Shown: positions 1 through 8,437 of the stretch, one piece after another
Numbering within the stretch: position 1 is the first letter of the stretch
Layout: each line of letters begins with the position of its first letter
NCBI GenBank assembly: GCA_023401925.1
Contig: JAEXDA010000041.1
Location: 10,371 to 74,370 of the forward strand
Direction of reading: 5' to 3'
Source of the DNA: Bacillota bacterium
Lineage (GTDB): Bacteria > Bacillota > UBA4882 > UBA8346
DNA length: 64,000 nt
Program-made: the position numbers and the translations under genes
The notes under the pieces: generated by a model
Seen by the model: the letters and a program-made list of their open reading frames with translations, nothing else
What the model was told of the DNA's origin: nothing
The model's database searches: none

Positions 1-105
1 GCGGATTTTTCAGCGGTCGATTCTATTATCACGAACAAGAAGACCAATGTATTCTCTCTCGACTATCTGAAAAAATATCAAGTAGAATTGTTAGTCAGCG
101 AATAA
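1..105 (+). CDS. C-terminal end of a probable DeoR/GlpR-type transcriptional regulator (partial)
   Basis: The reading frame is open from the window edge to a TAA at 103-105 and gives 34 residues. It contains VDSIITN followed by a hydrophobic VELLV ending. This resembles the last strand-helix-strand of DeoR-family sensor domains (pattern 'vD.lITD ... l...gvevi.v'), where sugar phosphates are sensed. It ends 13 bases before the sugar kinase gene, so it is probably the first gene, and the local regulator, of the same operon. Only the tail is visible, so the family call is an inference. Confidence 0.5.
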   Translation, partial: ADFSAVDSIITNKKTNVFSLDYLKKYQVELLVSE

Positions 106-118
106 AAGGAGAAATTCT

Positions 119-1591
119 ATGAATTATATCGCGTTTGATCTAGGCGGCAGTGGCGGTAAACTCTTTTTAGGCCGTTACGACGGAGAACGTCTTGCTCTTC
201 TTGATGTACATCGCTTTGAGAACAATCCCATCTCAATTCATAACGGCTTGTATTGGGACATCTTCAATATTTACAAACAATTAAATACCGGAGTCAAAAA
301 AGCCGCCGAGCTCGCTGAAGGACCCATTATTTCGATGGGCCTGGATACCTTCTCCAATGATTTTGCCTTTATTGATAAAAACGGTGAGGTTCTTACACCA
401 CTGCGCTGTTATCGGGATATCCGGACCGAAAAATATAAAAATGCGGTTTACGCCAAAATGTCTCCTGACATGTTGTATACTCAGTCCGGCAATCAAATCG
501 CTCCCTTTAATACATTGATGCAACTGGCTGCAATGCAGGAATCCGGACAGGGTTATATCCTGGAAAAGGCTTACAAGATGCTTTTTACACCCGATTTGCT
601 GATTCATTTTTTGACAGGCGTTGCGGCTAGTGAGTATACCATTGCATCCGTCAGCCAGATGTTTGATTATAACCAAAATACCTGGAACGAGGAGATAATC
701 AAAACATTCAATATTCCCCGGCAAATCCTTGGTGATATCGTAAAACCGGGAACCGTTCTCGGAGAAACCCAAAGCACTTACAATAAGGAACTCAACCTAT
801 CCGGTTTTAAACTGGTTTCTGTCTGTGAGCATGATACGGCATCCGCATTTCTTGCTTCCATCTCCAAAGGAGATAAAGCCATCATCAGCAGCGGGACCTG
901 GTCGCTGGTGGGTACGGAGGTTAAACAACCCATCATCAACGCAATGGGATATAAGTACAATATTGCCAATGAAGGCGGTGTCGAGGGCAGGCATCGTCTG
1001 ATACGCAATGTTATGGGACTTTGGATTATTCAAGAATTGCGAAATTATTATAATAACCATGGAGCGCAGTACAGCTTTGAGGATATGGAAATGGCGGCCT
1101 CTCAGGCAAAGCCCTTTGCCTACCGTATCGACCCGGATGATTTGATTTTCTTTTCTCCCGAGGAAATGCCCCTTAAAATCAGCCAAAAATGTTTGGAGAT
1201 TGACGGCAAAGCGCCGCAAACCATGGGTGAAACAGTTCGTTGCGCCGCCGAAAGTCTGGCCTTTAAATACCGCTGGGCGATAGAAAAAATCGAACAGTTG
1301 GTTGGAAAGCAGCTGCCAATGATCAATCTTATCGGCGGCGGCTCCAAGGACAAGTTAATCTGCCAATTTACGGCGAATGCCTGCAATAAACCGGTTTTGG
1401 CGGGATTATCCAATGCTACTGCCCTTGGGAATATAGTAGTACAGCTAATGGCCGACAAGCAAATCGCATCCATTGAGCAAGGCCAAGAGCTTATTCAACG
1501 TTCTTTTCTCTTTTCCCAATATCAGCCTTGCGACGCAGAGCTTTGGAATGAGAAATATGGCGAATTTAAAGCTGTATTTCATCTTGATTAG
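119..1591 (+). CDS. FGGY-family carbohydrate kinase, rhamnulokinase-like
   Basis: Cytoplasmic sugar kinase of the ASKHA fold, 490 residues, the usual size for rhamnulokinase. The N-terminal phosphate-1 loop is DLGGSGGKLFLG (about residues 7-18). An H-D-T-A-S-A motif near residue 240, SSGTWSLVG near 255 and a glycine-rich GGGSKD adenosine loop near 400 are all features of RhaB-type FGGY kinases. The start has AAAAGGAG seven bases upstream. It is followed 25 bases later by a pentose/hexose-phosphate epimerase and then a PHP phosphoesterase, so the operon probably phosphorylates a ketose and epimerises it. The true substrate (rhamnulose, another ketose or a modified sugar) cannot be read from sequence; no rhamnose isomerase or aldolase is in view. 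Confidence 0.85.
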   Translation: MNYIAFDLGGSGGKLFLGRYDGERLALLDVHRFENNPISIHNGLYWDIFNIYKQLNTGVKKAAELAEGPIISMGLDTFSNDFAFIDKNGEVLTPLRCYRDIRTEKYKNAVYAKMSPDMLYTQSGNQIAPFNTLMQLAAMQESGQGYILEKAYKMLFTPDLLIHFLTGVAASEYTIASVSQMFDYNQNTWNEEIIKTFNIPRQILGDIVKPGTVLGETQSTYNKELNLSGFKLVSVCEHDTASAFLASISKGDKAIISSGTWSLVGTEVKQPIINAMGYKYNIANEGGVEGRHRLIRNVMGLWIIQELRNYYNNHGAQYSFEDMEMAASQAKPFAYRIDPDDLIFFSPEEMPLKISQKCLEIDGKAPQTMGETVRCAAESLAFKYRWAIEKIEQLVGKQLPMINLIGGGSKDKLICQFTANACNKPVLAGLSNATALGNIVVQLMADKQIASIEQGQELIQRSFLFSQYQPCDAELWNEKYGEFKAVFHLD

Positions 1592-1616
1592 CGTTTTCTG
1601 AAAAAAGGAGCAGTTT

Positions 1617-2315
1617 ATGAATAAAATCTCCCCTTCGGTCATGTGTATCAACCCGCTGGATTTGAAAAACCAGTTAGAGGCTCTTAGCCTGGCGGGAGTT
1701 GATCAATATCACATCGATGTGATGGATGGCCACTTTGTACCGAACTTCAGTTTGAACCGGACTATCATCGAAGCTATCAAAAAAAATTTCAATCCTTTGA
1801 TTGATATCCACTTAATGATTGATAACCCGGATCTTTATATAGAGGAGTTTGCAGAGGCAGGGGGAGATATCATCATTCCCCATATTGAAACATTGGCCCA
1901 TCCTATCCGTACGTTGAAAATCATCAAAAAATACGGCAAATGCGCCGGGATCGCCCTAAACCCGGCAACCGACATTAACAATATCCCTTATTTGCTTGAT
2001 TATTTAGACATTGTATGCATCATGACTGTAGAACCGGGATTCGCGGGTCAGCAAATGATTCCCAGTGTTATACCCAAAGTGGCACGGCTGAGGAAAATGA
2101 TCCAACAGTATGACAAACAGATTGACATTATGGTCGACGGACAAATCAACTTAACGAACGCTTCCATTCTGGTCGAAGCCGGAGCCAATGTACTGGTGCT
2201 CGGATCTTCCGGGCTTTTCAATCATCCGCTTACCGATTTCCCGGAAGTTGTCTCGTTATTCCGCCACCTTGGAGAGGATTTCGATGGCCATAGAAAGAAT
2301 GTGATCAACCAATGA
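1617..2315 (+). CDS. Ribulose-phosphate 3-epimerase family (allulose-6-phosphate 3-epimerase-like)
   Basis: A 232-residue TIM-barrel epimerase. The family landmarks are SPSVMC at the first strand, HIDVMDGHFVPNF near residue 33 (metal-binding His and catalytic Asp), DIHLMI near 62, TVEPGFAGQ near 140 and MVDGQI near 171 (second catalytic Asp). The 'SPS-M-C' start and 'MDGHFVPNF' are closer to AlsE-type epimerases than to housekeeping Rpe, which fits a catabolic operon with a sugar kinase upstream. A clear AAAGGAG lies before the ATG. The last bases overlap the next start (ATGA), implying translational coupling with the PHP gene. The exact sugar phosphate is inferred. Confidence 0.85.
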   Translation: MNKISPSVMCINPLDLKNQLEALSLAGVDQYHIDVMDGHFVPNFSLNRTIIEAIKKNFNPLIDIHLMIDNPDLYIEEFAEAGGDIIIPHIETLAHPIRTLKIIKKYGKCAGIALNPATDINNIPYLLDYLDIVCIMTVEPGFAGQQMIPSVIPKVARLRKMIQQYDKQIDIMVDGQINLTNASILVEAGANVLVLGSSGLFNHPLTDFPEVVSLFRHLGEDFDGHRKNVINQ

Positions 2316-3145
2316 AAAGCGATTTGCACTGTCACAGTGAATGTTCCGATGGAAGTTTAAGTGTTGGGGATATTTTATATTATGCCAAAAAAATCGGATT
2401 GGATTATATTGCCCTTACTGATCACGATACGCTTTATGGCTCTAAAATTGCACTTTCTCTCCAAAGCCGGTTCGGGATCGGAGTGATTCCGGGCGTGGAA
2501 ATTTCAACCCGCGATTACCAACGCAACCGCCCTGTCCATATGATATGCTATTTCCCGAAGGATATGGATAAATTGCAATCCTTTTTGAACCAAACGCTAA
2601 CCTCAAGGGCCTCCACTAAACTGCAGATGATTGAGAAAATAATGTCCATCTATCCGGTGACCTTAGAGCATATTCAACGCTATAGTAAAAAAAGCCAGTC
2701 AATTTATGAGTGCCATATTATGCAAGCCTTGGCTGACTTGGGGTATACCAATGTGGCAATCGGTCCATTCATGAAACAGCTCATTTCCAGTAAGGGTAGT
2801 TGCTATGTGCCGAATTTTTATCCCGATATTCATGAAGCCCTGGGGGTCATAAAGCAGGTTGGCGGAATCGCAGTCATGGCCCATCCGGGCCAGTTCGATT
2901 CCTTAGAATTACTGGAAGAGCTTGCTGCCGCTCAAACGCTTCAAGGAGTGGAATTGAACCACCCGCGTAATAACGAAGAAACCCGTAAAAAAATTGAAAC
3001 CATCGCTTTAAAATACGATCTGATCACAACCGGCGGCACCGACTTTCATGGCGAATATGCCGAAAAACCATATCCTTTAGGTTCTTTTACTTCTCCGGAT
3101 CAAGCTGTGATTTCCCTGCTGGAAATTTCAAAGAAACAAATTTAG
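2312..3145 (+). CDS. PHP-domain phosphoesterase
   Basis: A 277-residue polymerase-and-histidinol-phosphatase domain protein. Metal-binding motifs are all visible: DLHCHSECSDG at residues 4-14, LTDHDT near 36, PGVEIS near 60, MAHPGQF near 189 and TDFHGE near 248. The size and motif order match the YciV/nucleoside 3',5'-bisphosphate phosphatase branch of the family, a cytoplasmic metal-dependent phosphatase. Its start codon overlaps the epimerase stop by four bases, and no separate ribosome site is obvious, so it is translated with the epimerase. In this operon it may instead dephosphorylate a sugar phosphate; that is inference. Confidence 0.8.
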   Translation: MKSDLHCHSECSDGSLSVGDILYYAKKIGLDYIALTDHDTLYGSKIALSLQSRFGIGVIPGVEISTRDYQRNRPVHMICYFPKDMDKLQSFLNQTLTSRASTKLQMIEKIMSIYPVTLEHIQRYSKKSQSIYECHIMQALADLGYTNVAIGPFMKQLISSKGSCYVPNFYPDIHEALGVIKQVGGIAVMAHPGQFDSLELLEELAAAQTLQGVELNHPRNNEETRKKIETIALKYDLITTGGTDFHGEYAEKPYPLGSFTSPDQAVISLLEISKKQI

Positions 3146-3169
3146 AAAAGCAACCCCGGAAACTCTCAT

Positions 3170-4084
3170 TTACAGCCATTTTTCGATATATTCCAGTGCA
3201 TCCTTCCGCATGGCCATCGTTTCATAATGTCCGGAGTCGTAAATTTTTAACTTCCAGCAACCCTCCCGGGATCCTTCCTGTTGATATACTTTGATAAGTT
3301 CATCATCAATCCGGCCCAGGCCTTCAAAAGGAGTTAGTTTATCATAACGTCCGGCCAGGGAAAAGTGGCATCTGGGAGCAATAAGACTATTGATCCCGGC
3401 AGTGGTAAAGTGTTTGAAAAGCGATGGCACATAATAGTAAATTCCGTGGTGATCCAGTCCGCGGCTATCAATCAAAGCCTGATAATCGGTCATGCCGCAC
3501 ATATCAACGCAAACTTTGATCCTTTCATCCAGAGCAGCCAGCCACCATGACATGGTGGCGCCCATGGATAGACCGATAGTAGCGATGCGCGTACCATCAA
3601 TTTCCGGGCGGGATAATAAATAATCCACCGCCTTGATGGAGTCATAAACCATCATCCCCCACATAACCCGGCCCCTCCAGAGCATTTCCTTGAAGATCTC
3701 GCTTTCGGTGCGGCCGCGCCGTTCTCCAAATCCCCAGGCATCGATAGCCAACACCCCATAACCTTTACCCGTCAACTCACTGGCAAAGTCCGGCTGCTGC
3801 AGGTACGTATTGCCTTTTATCAGTTCATCTTTTCCCAATTGGTAATTACCGCCGTGGGAATGATTGAAAAGGATCACCGGCACCTTGCCCCGGGTGTTTT
3901 TCGGCTTTGCAAAGTAAGCGGGAACCCCTTCCAGACCATTGAGATCTAAAAGTAATTTTTCAAGAAAGTAAGTTTCCTGTTCCACCTGGCCGATCTTAAC
4001 CCAAGAAATATCCCGCCGGATTGGAGGTAAATCACCCAGTAATTCGGATAATTTTTGGCGCAGTTCCTCTTTTTGGCTTTTCAC
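3170..4084 (-). CDS. Alpha/beta hydrolase, dienelactone-hydrolase/acetyl-xylan-esterase-like
   Basis: A 304-residue alpha/beta-hydrolase without a signal peptide. FNHSHGG (about residue 73) provides the oxyanion-side HG-type loop, IGLSMGATMSWW (about 170) contains the nucleophile elbow G-L-S-M-G, and a late SGHYET (about 288) supplies the histidine. An acidic residue probably comes from RYDKLTP. It starts with GTG, preceded by GAGGAGG eleven bases upstream. It converges with the sugar operon on its left and follows a small unknown gene on its right. Substrate unknown; an ester of a sugar or natural product is likely. Confidence 0.75.
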   Translation of the reverse strand: MKSQKEELRQKLSELLGDLPPIRRDISWVKIGQVEQETYFLEKLLLDLNGLEGVPAYFAKPKNTRGKVPVILFNHSHGGNYQLGKDELIKGNTYLQQPDFASELTGKGYGVLAIDAWGFGERRGRTESEIFKEMLWRGRVMWGMMVYDSIKAVDYLLSRPEIDGTRIATIGLSMGATMSWWLAALDERIKVCVDMCGMTDYQALIDSRGLDHHGIYYYVPSLFKHFTTAGINSLIAPRCHFSLAGRYDKLTPFEGLGRIDDELIKVYQQEGSREGCWKLKIYDSGHYETMAMRKDALEYIEKWL

Positions 4085-4122
4085 GAGTCCGTAAGCCTCC
4101 TCAAAAAGATATTCTCAAAGAT

Positions 4123-4422
4123 TCAGCTCTCGCTATAAACTCTTTCAATCGTACCAATCCTTTTCAGCCGTTCCAAAAATTTCTCGATTTTACCGAATTC
4201 GCCTCTAACCTCATATTCATAAAGCCAGCTCGATCCGTTTTTAAAACTCTCAACCAACCGCACATCCAGTAAGCATTCATCGGCATTCCGGATGGCCCTT
4301 TGGGGATCAATCGAAGTCGTCACCGACTTTGTAAAGACCAATTGCTTATCCATAACCCACTGCCTTTCTTTGGGGAGACTTCCCCGATGCCAAATTTTAT
4401 CGGATATCATCTCATTGATCAC
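4123..4422 (-). CDS. Small hypothetical protein, possible ACT-like or ferredoxin-like fold
   Basis: A 99-residue soluble protein I do not recognise. It has alternating strand-like and helix-like stretches (QLVFTKSVTTS, CLLDVRLVESF, WLYEYEVRGEFGKIEKFLERL), the type of pattern seen in small alpha/beta sandwich domains. The start at 4422 has GGGTGAT six bases upstream; a second start at the internal MDKQLV (about 4350) is possible. It sits 40 bases after the MATE gene and 38 bases before the hydrolase, all on the minus strand, so it is probably part of that operon. Confidence 0.55.
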   Translation of the reverse strand: MINEMISDKIWHRGSLPKERQWVMDKQLVFTKSVTTSIDPQRAIRNADECLLDVRLVESFKNGSSWLYEYEVRGEFGKIEKFLERLKRIGTIERVYSES

Positions 4423-4461
4423 CCTTTAGTTTACATCATTATCGGTCAATTTGCCATCGGT

Positions 4462-5835
4462 CTAAATTGCAATCTCTTTCCATTTTCCGGTCCGGAACCG
4501 GAAGTAAATCAGAACGGCACGGATCAATTGGTCTATCAAAGCCGCCAGCCATGCTCCACCCAATCCCCAATGAAATACCAGAACAAATAAAGCCGCCAGT
4601 GATACTCTGGCCACAATCATTCCAATTAAAGAAGATACCAGGGGCCAAAGGGTGTCCCCTGCGCCCCGGAGACAACCCGAAATAATCGATAAATAATTTT
4701 GGGGAAATGTAATGAAAGTGGCAATTTTAAGAACGAAGGCCGTTTGAACCAACACCCCTGTGTCCAACGTATAAATCCGGGCAATTTGATAACCTGCCAA
4801 AAAGAAAAATATACCAATGGATAAAGAAATGATGAGTCCCAGGCGGTTAATTTGACAGCAGTAATCTTCGGCAAGTCTACAATTGTTGGCTCCAAGACTC
4901 CGCCCTGCAAATGAACTGGCCGCGATGGATAATCCGTTGACTATGTTCGACACAAACTGAGTGGTGTTAAGACATACTTGATGCGCGGCCAAGGCTGTAG
5001 TCCCAAGATCAGCAACAATTTTCGTATATAGCAAAAAACCCACTCGAAAAGCAAACTGTTCTCCGGCAGCGGAAATCCCAATCCGCATGACTCTCTGAAT
5101 CATCTTCCAATCGATTCGAAAGCTGTCATGAACCGAAATCCCGACCGGAAGTTTACTCCGAAACAAGGCAAATACCGACATCAAACAGGCCGTGAGTTTT
5201 GCGAGGGTCGTAGCTATGGCCGCTCCTACCAGTCCCATGGCAGGGATAAACCAAAATCCGTAAATCCAGACAACACCGGCCACCACATTGACAATATTGG
5301 CGAAAATATTATAATACATCGGAATTTTTGATTCCCCAGCCCCCCTGAATATCGAGGTTATCGCAGTTGGAATCGATTGAAAAAGCATTCCAACCGCCAT
5401 GTACTTCATATACATCGTGGCGTAATCCACAGTATCCGGCTGAGCACCCAGGAAAACAACAATGTTCCGGGCCCAAACCACACCGATTATGGCTAAAACA
5501 GTTCCCAGGATTACCGCCATGATAACTGTCTGAATTACCACCCCTTTGGCATCCCGATGATTCCGGGCTCCGATAAACCTGGAAATCAAAGCGGTAGCGC
5601 CGATATTAAAAGATTGAAATACCGCCAAACCTATCAAAACCGGCTGATTGGCGAGACCTACCGCTCCAAGAGCATAGGCTCCCAGATGTCCAACCAGAGA
5701 CAGATTGACGATGGAGATCAGAGACATTAACATCAATTCGGCAATAATAGGGCCGGAAAAAATCAGGATTGATTTCCTGATTTCCCCTTTGGATAGTGCA
5801 TAACCTGACTCGAACTCTAATTTTTTTTGGTTCAT
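4462..5835 (-). CDS. MATE-family multidrug/metabolite efflux transporter
   Basis: A 457-residue integral membrane protein with about twelve hydrophobic segments in two homologous halves. The first half starts with SILIFSGPIIAELML and SLVGHLGAYALGAVGLA, typical of MATE exporters (NorM/DinF group), and the second half repeats the pattern with GISAAGEQFAFR and GSLGANN-like loops (RSLGANNCRLA). It is an Na+- or H+-driven antiporter in the cytoplasmic membrane. AGGAACC lies before the ATG. An AraC-type regulator is encoded divergently 176 bases away and may control it together with the two downstream genes. Substrate unknown. Confidence 0.9.
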   Translation of the reverse strand: MNQKKLEFESGYALSKGEIRKSILIFSGPIIAELMLMSLISIVNLSLVGHLGAYALGAVGLANQPVLIGLAVFQSFNIGATALISRFIGARNHRDAKGVVIQTVIMAVILGTVLAIIGVVWARNIVVFLGAQPDTVDYATMYMKYMAVGMLFQSIPTAITSIFRGAGESKIPMYYNIFANIVNVVAGVVWIYGFWFIPAMGLVGAAIATTLAKLTACLMSVFALFRSKLPVGISVHDSFRIDWKMIQRVMRIGISAAGEQFAFRVGFLLYTKIVADLGTTALAAHQVCLNTTQFVSNIVNGLSIAASSFAGRSLGANNCRLAEDYCCQINRLGLIISLSIGIFFFLAGYQIARIYTLDTGVLVQTAFVLKIATFITFPQNYLSIISGCLRGAGDTLWPLVSSLIGMIVARVSLAALFVLVFHWGLGGAWLAALIDQLIRAVLIYFRFRTGKWKEIAI

Positions 5836-6011
5836 CCCGGTTCCTCGTTAGTTGTTTGAAATGTAATGTAAACAAATTCAACGCGCTATTGAATCGTTTC
5901 AAATCTATTATAATAACTTTTTAAGCTAATATCTGTATATTTTTTATTGTATCAGCTTGATTCTTCTTATATTTTATTTGATTCTATGGTACAATAATGT
6001 GGGGTGAGGCA

Positions 6012-6833
6012 ATGGCTTGGCTCAATGAGCAAAATCCCTTTTATATCGACCGGCGTAGAGTCACTCATTACCACGACGGCCATGTTCATGACTGTTTTGA
6101 GCTGCTCTATTTGTCATCCGGGCAACGATTTTTCTTCATCAATGACCGTACATTTAAAGTCAAGGAAGGCGACCTGATTTTAATCCATCCCAATATCCTT
6201 CATAAAGCAACCAGCAATGAGGCTCTAAATTGCGAAGGTCTCCTTCTTTATTTTCTTGAAAAACAGTTATCTCCCGGCCAGCCTATCCGGGAGATCTTAA
6301 AACCTTTATTTCAAAATGAAACCATCGCCTTCAGCTTGTCATTGGGCGCCCGCGCTTTCGTGGACGAATTATTCTCTAAAATGTTGGGAGAATACCGGAC
6401 CATGAATAACGAATATTTGTTGGCAATGCAAGCTTATGTTTTGGAACTGCTCATTTTTCTTTCCAGGAATAGCAAGCAGTCCCCATCAGCCTCTTTCGAA
6501 CATCCCAGTCCGATTCATGAAAAAGTATCCGATATCGCCGGTTATATTAACCAACATTATGCCGAAGCACTCTCTCTTAATTTTTTGGCAGGCCATTTTT
6601 ATATTAGCCCCAATTACTTGTGTAAAGTATTTAAAGAAGTTACTGATTTTACTTTAATTGAATACATAAATAACGTCCGGGTCAAGGAAGCGAAAAGGCT
6701 TTTGCTGGAATCCAGGGAAAAAGTGGTTGATATTGCGGAAAAAGTTGGTTTTGGAAGTATAACCAACTTCGGCAGGGTATTTAAGGAAGTAACGGGGCAT
6801 CCGCCGTTATATTACAGGAAACTTGGAAAATAA
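6012..6833 (+). CDS. AraC-family transcriptional regulator with cupin sensor domain
   Basis: About 273 residues. The N-terminal half is a cupin-like sensing domain (HYHDGHVHDCFELLYL with three histidines, then a VKEGDLILIHP turn). The C-terminal 100 residues carry two helix-turn-helix motifs, one around SLNFLAGHFYISPNYLCKVFKE and one around VVDIAEKVGFGSITNFGRVFKE, ending with the usual TGHPPLYYR. An upstream in-frame ATG exists at 5997, but the ATG at 6012 has GGGGTGAGG correctly spaced before it and is preferred. It lies divergent to the MATE operon, which it probably regulates in response to a small ligand. Confidence 0.85.
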   Translation: MAWLNEQNPFYIDRRRVTHYHDGHVHDCFELLYLSSGQRFFFINDRTFKVKEGDLILIHPNILHKATSNEALNCEGLLLYFLEKQLSPGQPIREILKPLFQNETIAFSLSLGARAFVDELFSKMLGEYRTMNNEYLLAMQAYVLELLIFLSRNSKQSPSASFEHPSPIHEKVSDIAGYINQHYAEALSLNFLAGHFYISPNYLCKVFKEVTDFTLIEYINNVRVKEAKRLLLESREKVVDIAEKVGFGSITNFGRVFKEVTGHPPLYYRKLGK

Positions 6834-6854
6834 GCAGCGAGAGAAATCCCGCTC

Positions 6855-6883
6855 TTGACAATCCCTCCCCCATTGGATAAACT
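6855..6883 (+). promoter_or_regulatory. Probable sigma-A promoter of the manganese riboswitch transcript
   Basis: A perfect TTGACA at 6855-6860 is separated by 17 bases from TAAACT at 6878-6883, a four-of-six match to TATAAT. It lies just before the riboswitch aptamer, where a promoter is required. Confidence 0.5.
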
Positions 6884-6892
6884 TATAAAAGT

Positions 6893-7110
6893 TAGAGGGG
6901 AGTAGCATTCGTAGCTGTCTCAAAAACAATCAGCAATCATTGAGATATACTATTTATCGTGTTACCAGGTGAAACAACCATCGATAAATGATATCTCTGT
7001 GATATTTGTTCTTTTTAGACGGCTTCGTCAGATAAAGTCAACATACCGGTATTAAAAACCTGGCTTTATCTCCTGCGCAACACATGTGCGTCCGAGTTGT
7101 GAGACCTTTA
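6893..7110 (+). ncRNA. yybP-ykoY manganese riboswitch
   Basis: The two conserved loops of the yybP-ykoY aptamer are present: GAGGGGAGTAGC at about 6895-6906 and AAGTCAACATACCGG at about 7035-7049. The closing segment is TTGTGAGACCTTTAAC at about 7098-7112. The element precedes a GDT1/UPF0016 gene, one of the best-known partners of this Mn2+-sensing, transcription-activating riboswitch. The P2 arm is unusually long: 6915-7022 forms a hairpin with GCTGTCT and AGACGGC ends, which resembles the palindromic repeats found elsewhere in this window. Confidence 0.88.
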
Positions 7111-7153
7111 ACATAATCCAAACATGGGTTGGATTATGTTAAGGGTTTTTTTG
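7105..7153 (+). terminator. Riboswitch-controlled intrinsic terminator
   Basis: TTTAACATAATCCAA pairs with TTGGATTATGTTAAGG across a seven-base loop and is followed by a run of seven T. Its 5' arm overlaps the last strand of the aptamer (ACCTTTAAC), so aptamer folding with Mn2+ should prevent terminator formation and switch the gene on. Confidence 0.85.
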
Positions 7154-7210
7154 TTTTCCAGGCAACCTGTAAGCGGCGGTAATCAATAATACGCAACGGA
7201 GGAATTATTC

Positions 7211-7927
7211 ATGAACGCTTTTTGGCTCTCGTTTGCCATGATATTTTTGGCCGAACTCGGGGATAAGACTCAACTGGTAGCCCTGACCTTAGCAACATGT
7301 TATAATGCCCGGGTGGTTATATGGGGCATTTTTTGGTCGACCTTGACCATTCATATCTTTTCGGCCGGTATCGGCTGGCTGATCGGCGGCCACCTCCCGA
7401 CAAGTTGGATTCTATTTACAGCCGGACTTGCTTTTATCGGTTTTGGATTTTGGACGCTGCGTGGCGACTCCTTGGATGATGATGATGAACAATCCTGCGA
7501 CACCAAGAAAAAGAAAGGGGTATTCTGGATGGTTTTCATCACTTTCTTTTTGGCCGAGCTTGGCGATAAAACAATGCTCAGTACCGTTACCTTGGCTGCT
7601 ACGAGTCCCTTTTTACCGGTTTGGCTTGGTTCAACTATCGGGATGGTTTTTTCCGACGGAATGGCAATCGTGGTTGGCAAAGTACTAGGCGCCAAACTTC
7701 CGGAACGACTGATTAAAATCGGGGCTTCAATTATTTTCTTCGGTTTTGGAATTTTCAGCATGGTGGATGGAGGGCGTAAGCTGCCCCTTTATGCATGGGC
7801 TGGAGTAATAGTCATTATTTTGGCGCTGTTTTTCATTTTCTTCCGAAAGAAATTACTCTTAACGCCCATGCAAAACAAAAATACCGCCGAGGCAAAAAAA
7901 GAGGCCGCCGTGACCAAAACGCGCTAA
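7211..7927 (+). CDS. TMEM165/GDT1 (UPF0016) family cation exporter, probably Mn2+
   Basis: A 238-residue membrane protein with six to seven hydrophobic segments and the family's duplicated signature E-x-G-D-K-[TS]: AELGDKTQLVAL near residue 15 and AELGDKTMLSTV near residue 115. An acidic loop (DDDDE) separates the halves, and a short charged cytoplasmic tail follows. The family exports Mn2+ (or Ca2+) from the cytoplasm in exchange for protons. AACGGAGG precedes the ATG. The upstream yybP-ykoY riboswitch and terminator mean expression should rise when Mn2+ is high, which matches an efflux role. It converges with the deformylase gene, leaving only nine bases between them. Confidence 0.9.
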   Translation: MNAFWLSFAMIFLAELGDKTQLVALTLATCYNARVVIWGIFWSTLTIHIFSAGIGWLIGGHLPTSWILFTAGLAFIGFGFWTLRGDSLDDDDEQSCDTKKKKGVFWMVFITFFLAELGDKTMLSTVTLAATSPFLPVWLGSTIGMVFSDGMAIVVGKVLGAKLPERLIKIGASIIFFGFGIFSMVDGGRKLPLYAWAGVIVIILALFFIFFRKKLLLTPMQNKNTAEAKKEAAVTKTR

Positions 7928-7936
7928 GTTATTATG

Positions 7937-8437
7937 TTAAAAACAACCTGTCTTCTTTTGGTTAATCCGGAATGAGCGAGAGTCAACACCACGCTGGATA
8001 GCTAAGATACCGTCCAAATGATCGTATTCATGCTGAATCAGCTCGGACAAATCATTTTCCGCCTCCCAGCATCGGTCCTGCCATTCCAAATCTTTATAGA
8101 TCATCTTAAGCTTTCGAAACCGTTTGACCCTCACTTCCAATCCGGGGAAACTCATGCAATCATCCCACATCTCAAACTGTTGGTCCCCCAATTCCAATCT
8201 GGGATTGATCAGGCAGTAGGATTGACCATCAAGATTCATATAAATCATCCGCAAAAATTCCCCGATTTGAGGGGCGGCAATGGCTCTCCCAAAACCGTAC
8301 TTGGCTCTGAAATCAAGCAACGTGTCTTGGAGATCTCCGGCTACTTCAGTGATCTTCGCAAGTTCTCCTTGGCCGGCTTCCCGTGAAACGTTGTAAAGAG
8401 AAGGATTACCCAAAAGTAAGATTTCCCGTTTGGACAT
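7937..8437 (-). CDS. def: Peptide deformylase with non-canonical second motif
   Basis: Removes the N-formyl group from nascent proteins. With the start at 8437 (GGAGTG seven bases upstream) it has 166 residues. Motif I is GFGRAIAAPQIG, close to GxGxAAPQ, and motif III is QHEYDHLDG with the metal-binding HExxH. Motif II, normally EGCLS, reads DDCMS, so the metal-binding cysteine is kept while the preceding Glu-Gly is changed. The frame stays open upstream to 8686, and an alternative ATG at 8599 (MIYICLACDLC...) with AGAGGA before it would add a 54-residue N-terminal extension containing CxxC; that form cannot be excluded. The variant motif suggests a second, specialised deformylase rather than the housekeeping copy. 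Confidence 0.8.
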   Translation of the reverse strand: MSKREILLLGNPSLYNVSREAGQGELAKITEVAGDLQDTLLDFRAKYGFGRAIAAPQIGEFLRMIYMNLDGQSYCLINPRLELGDQQFEMWDDCMSFPGLEVRVKRFRKLKMIYKDLEWQDRCWEAENDLSELIQHEYDHLDGILAIQRGVDSRSFRINQKKTGCF

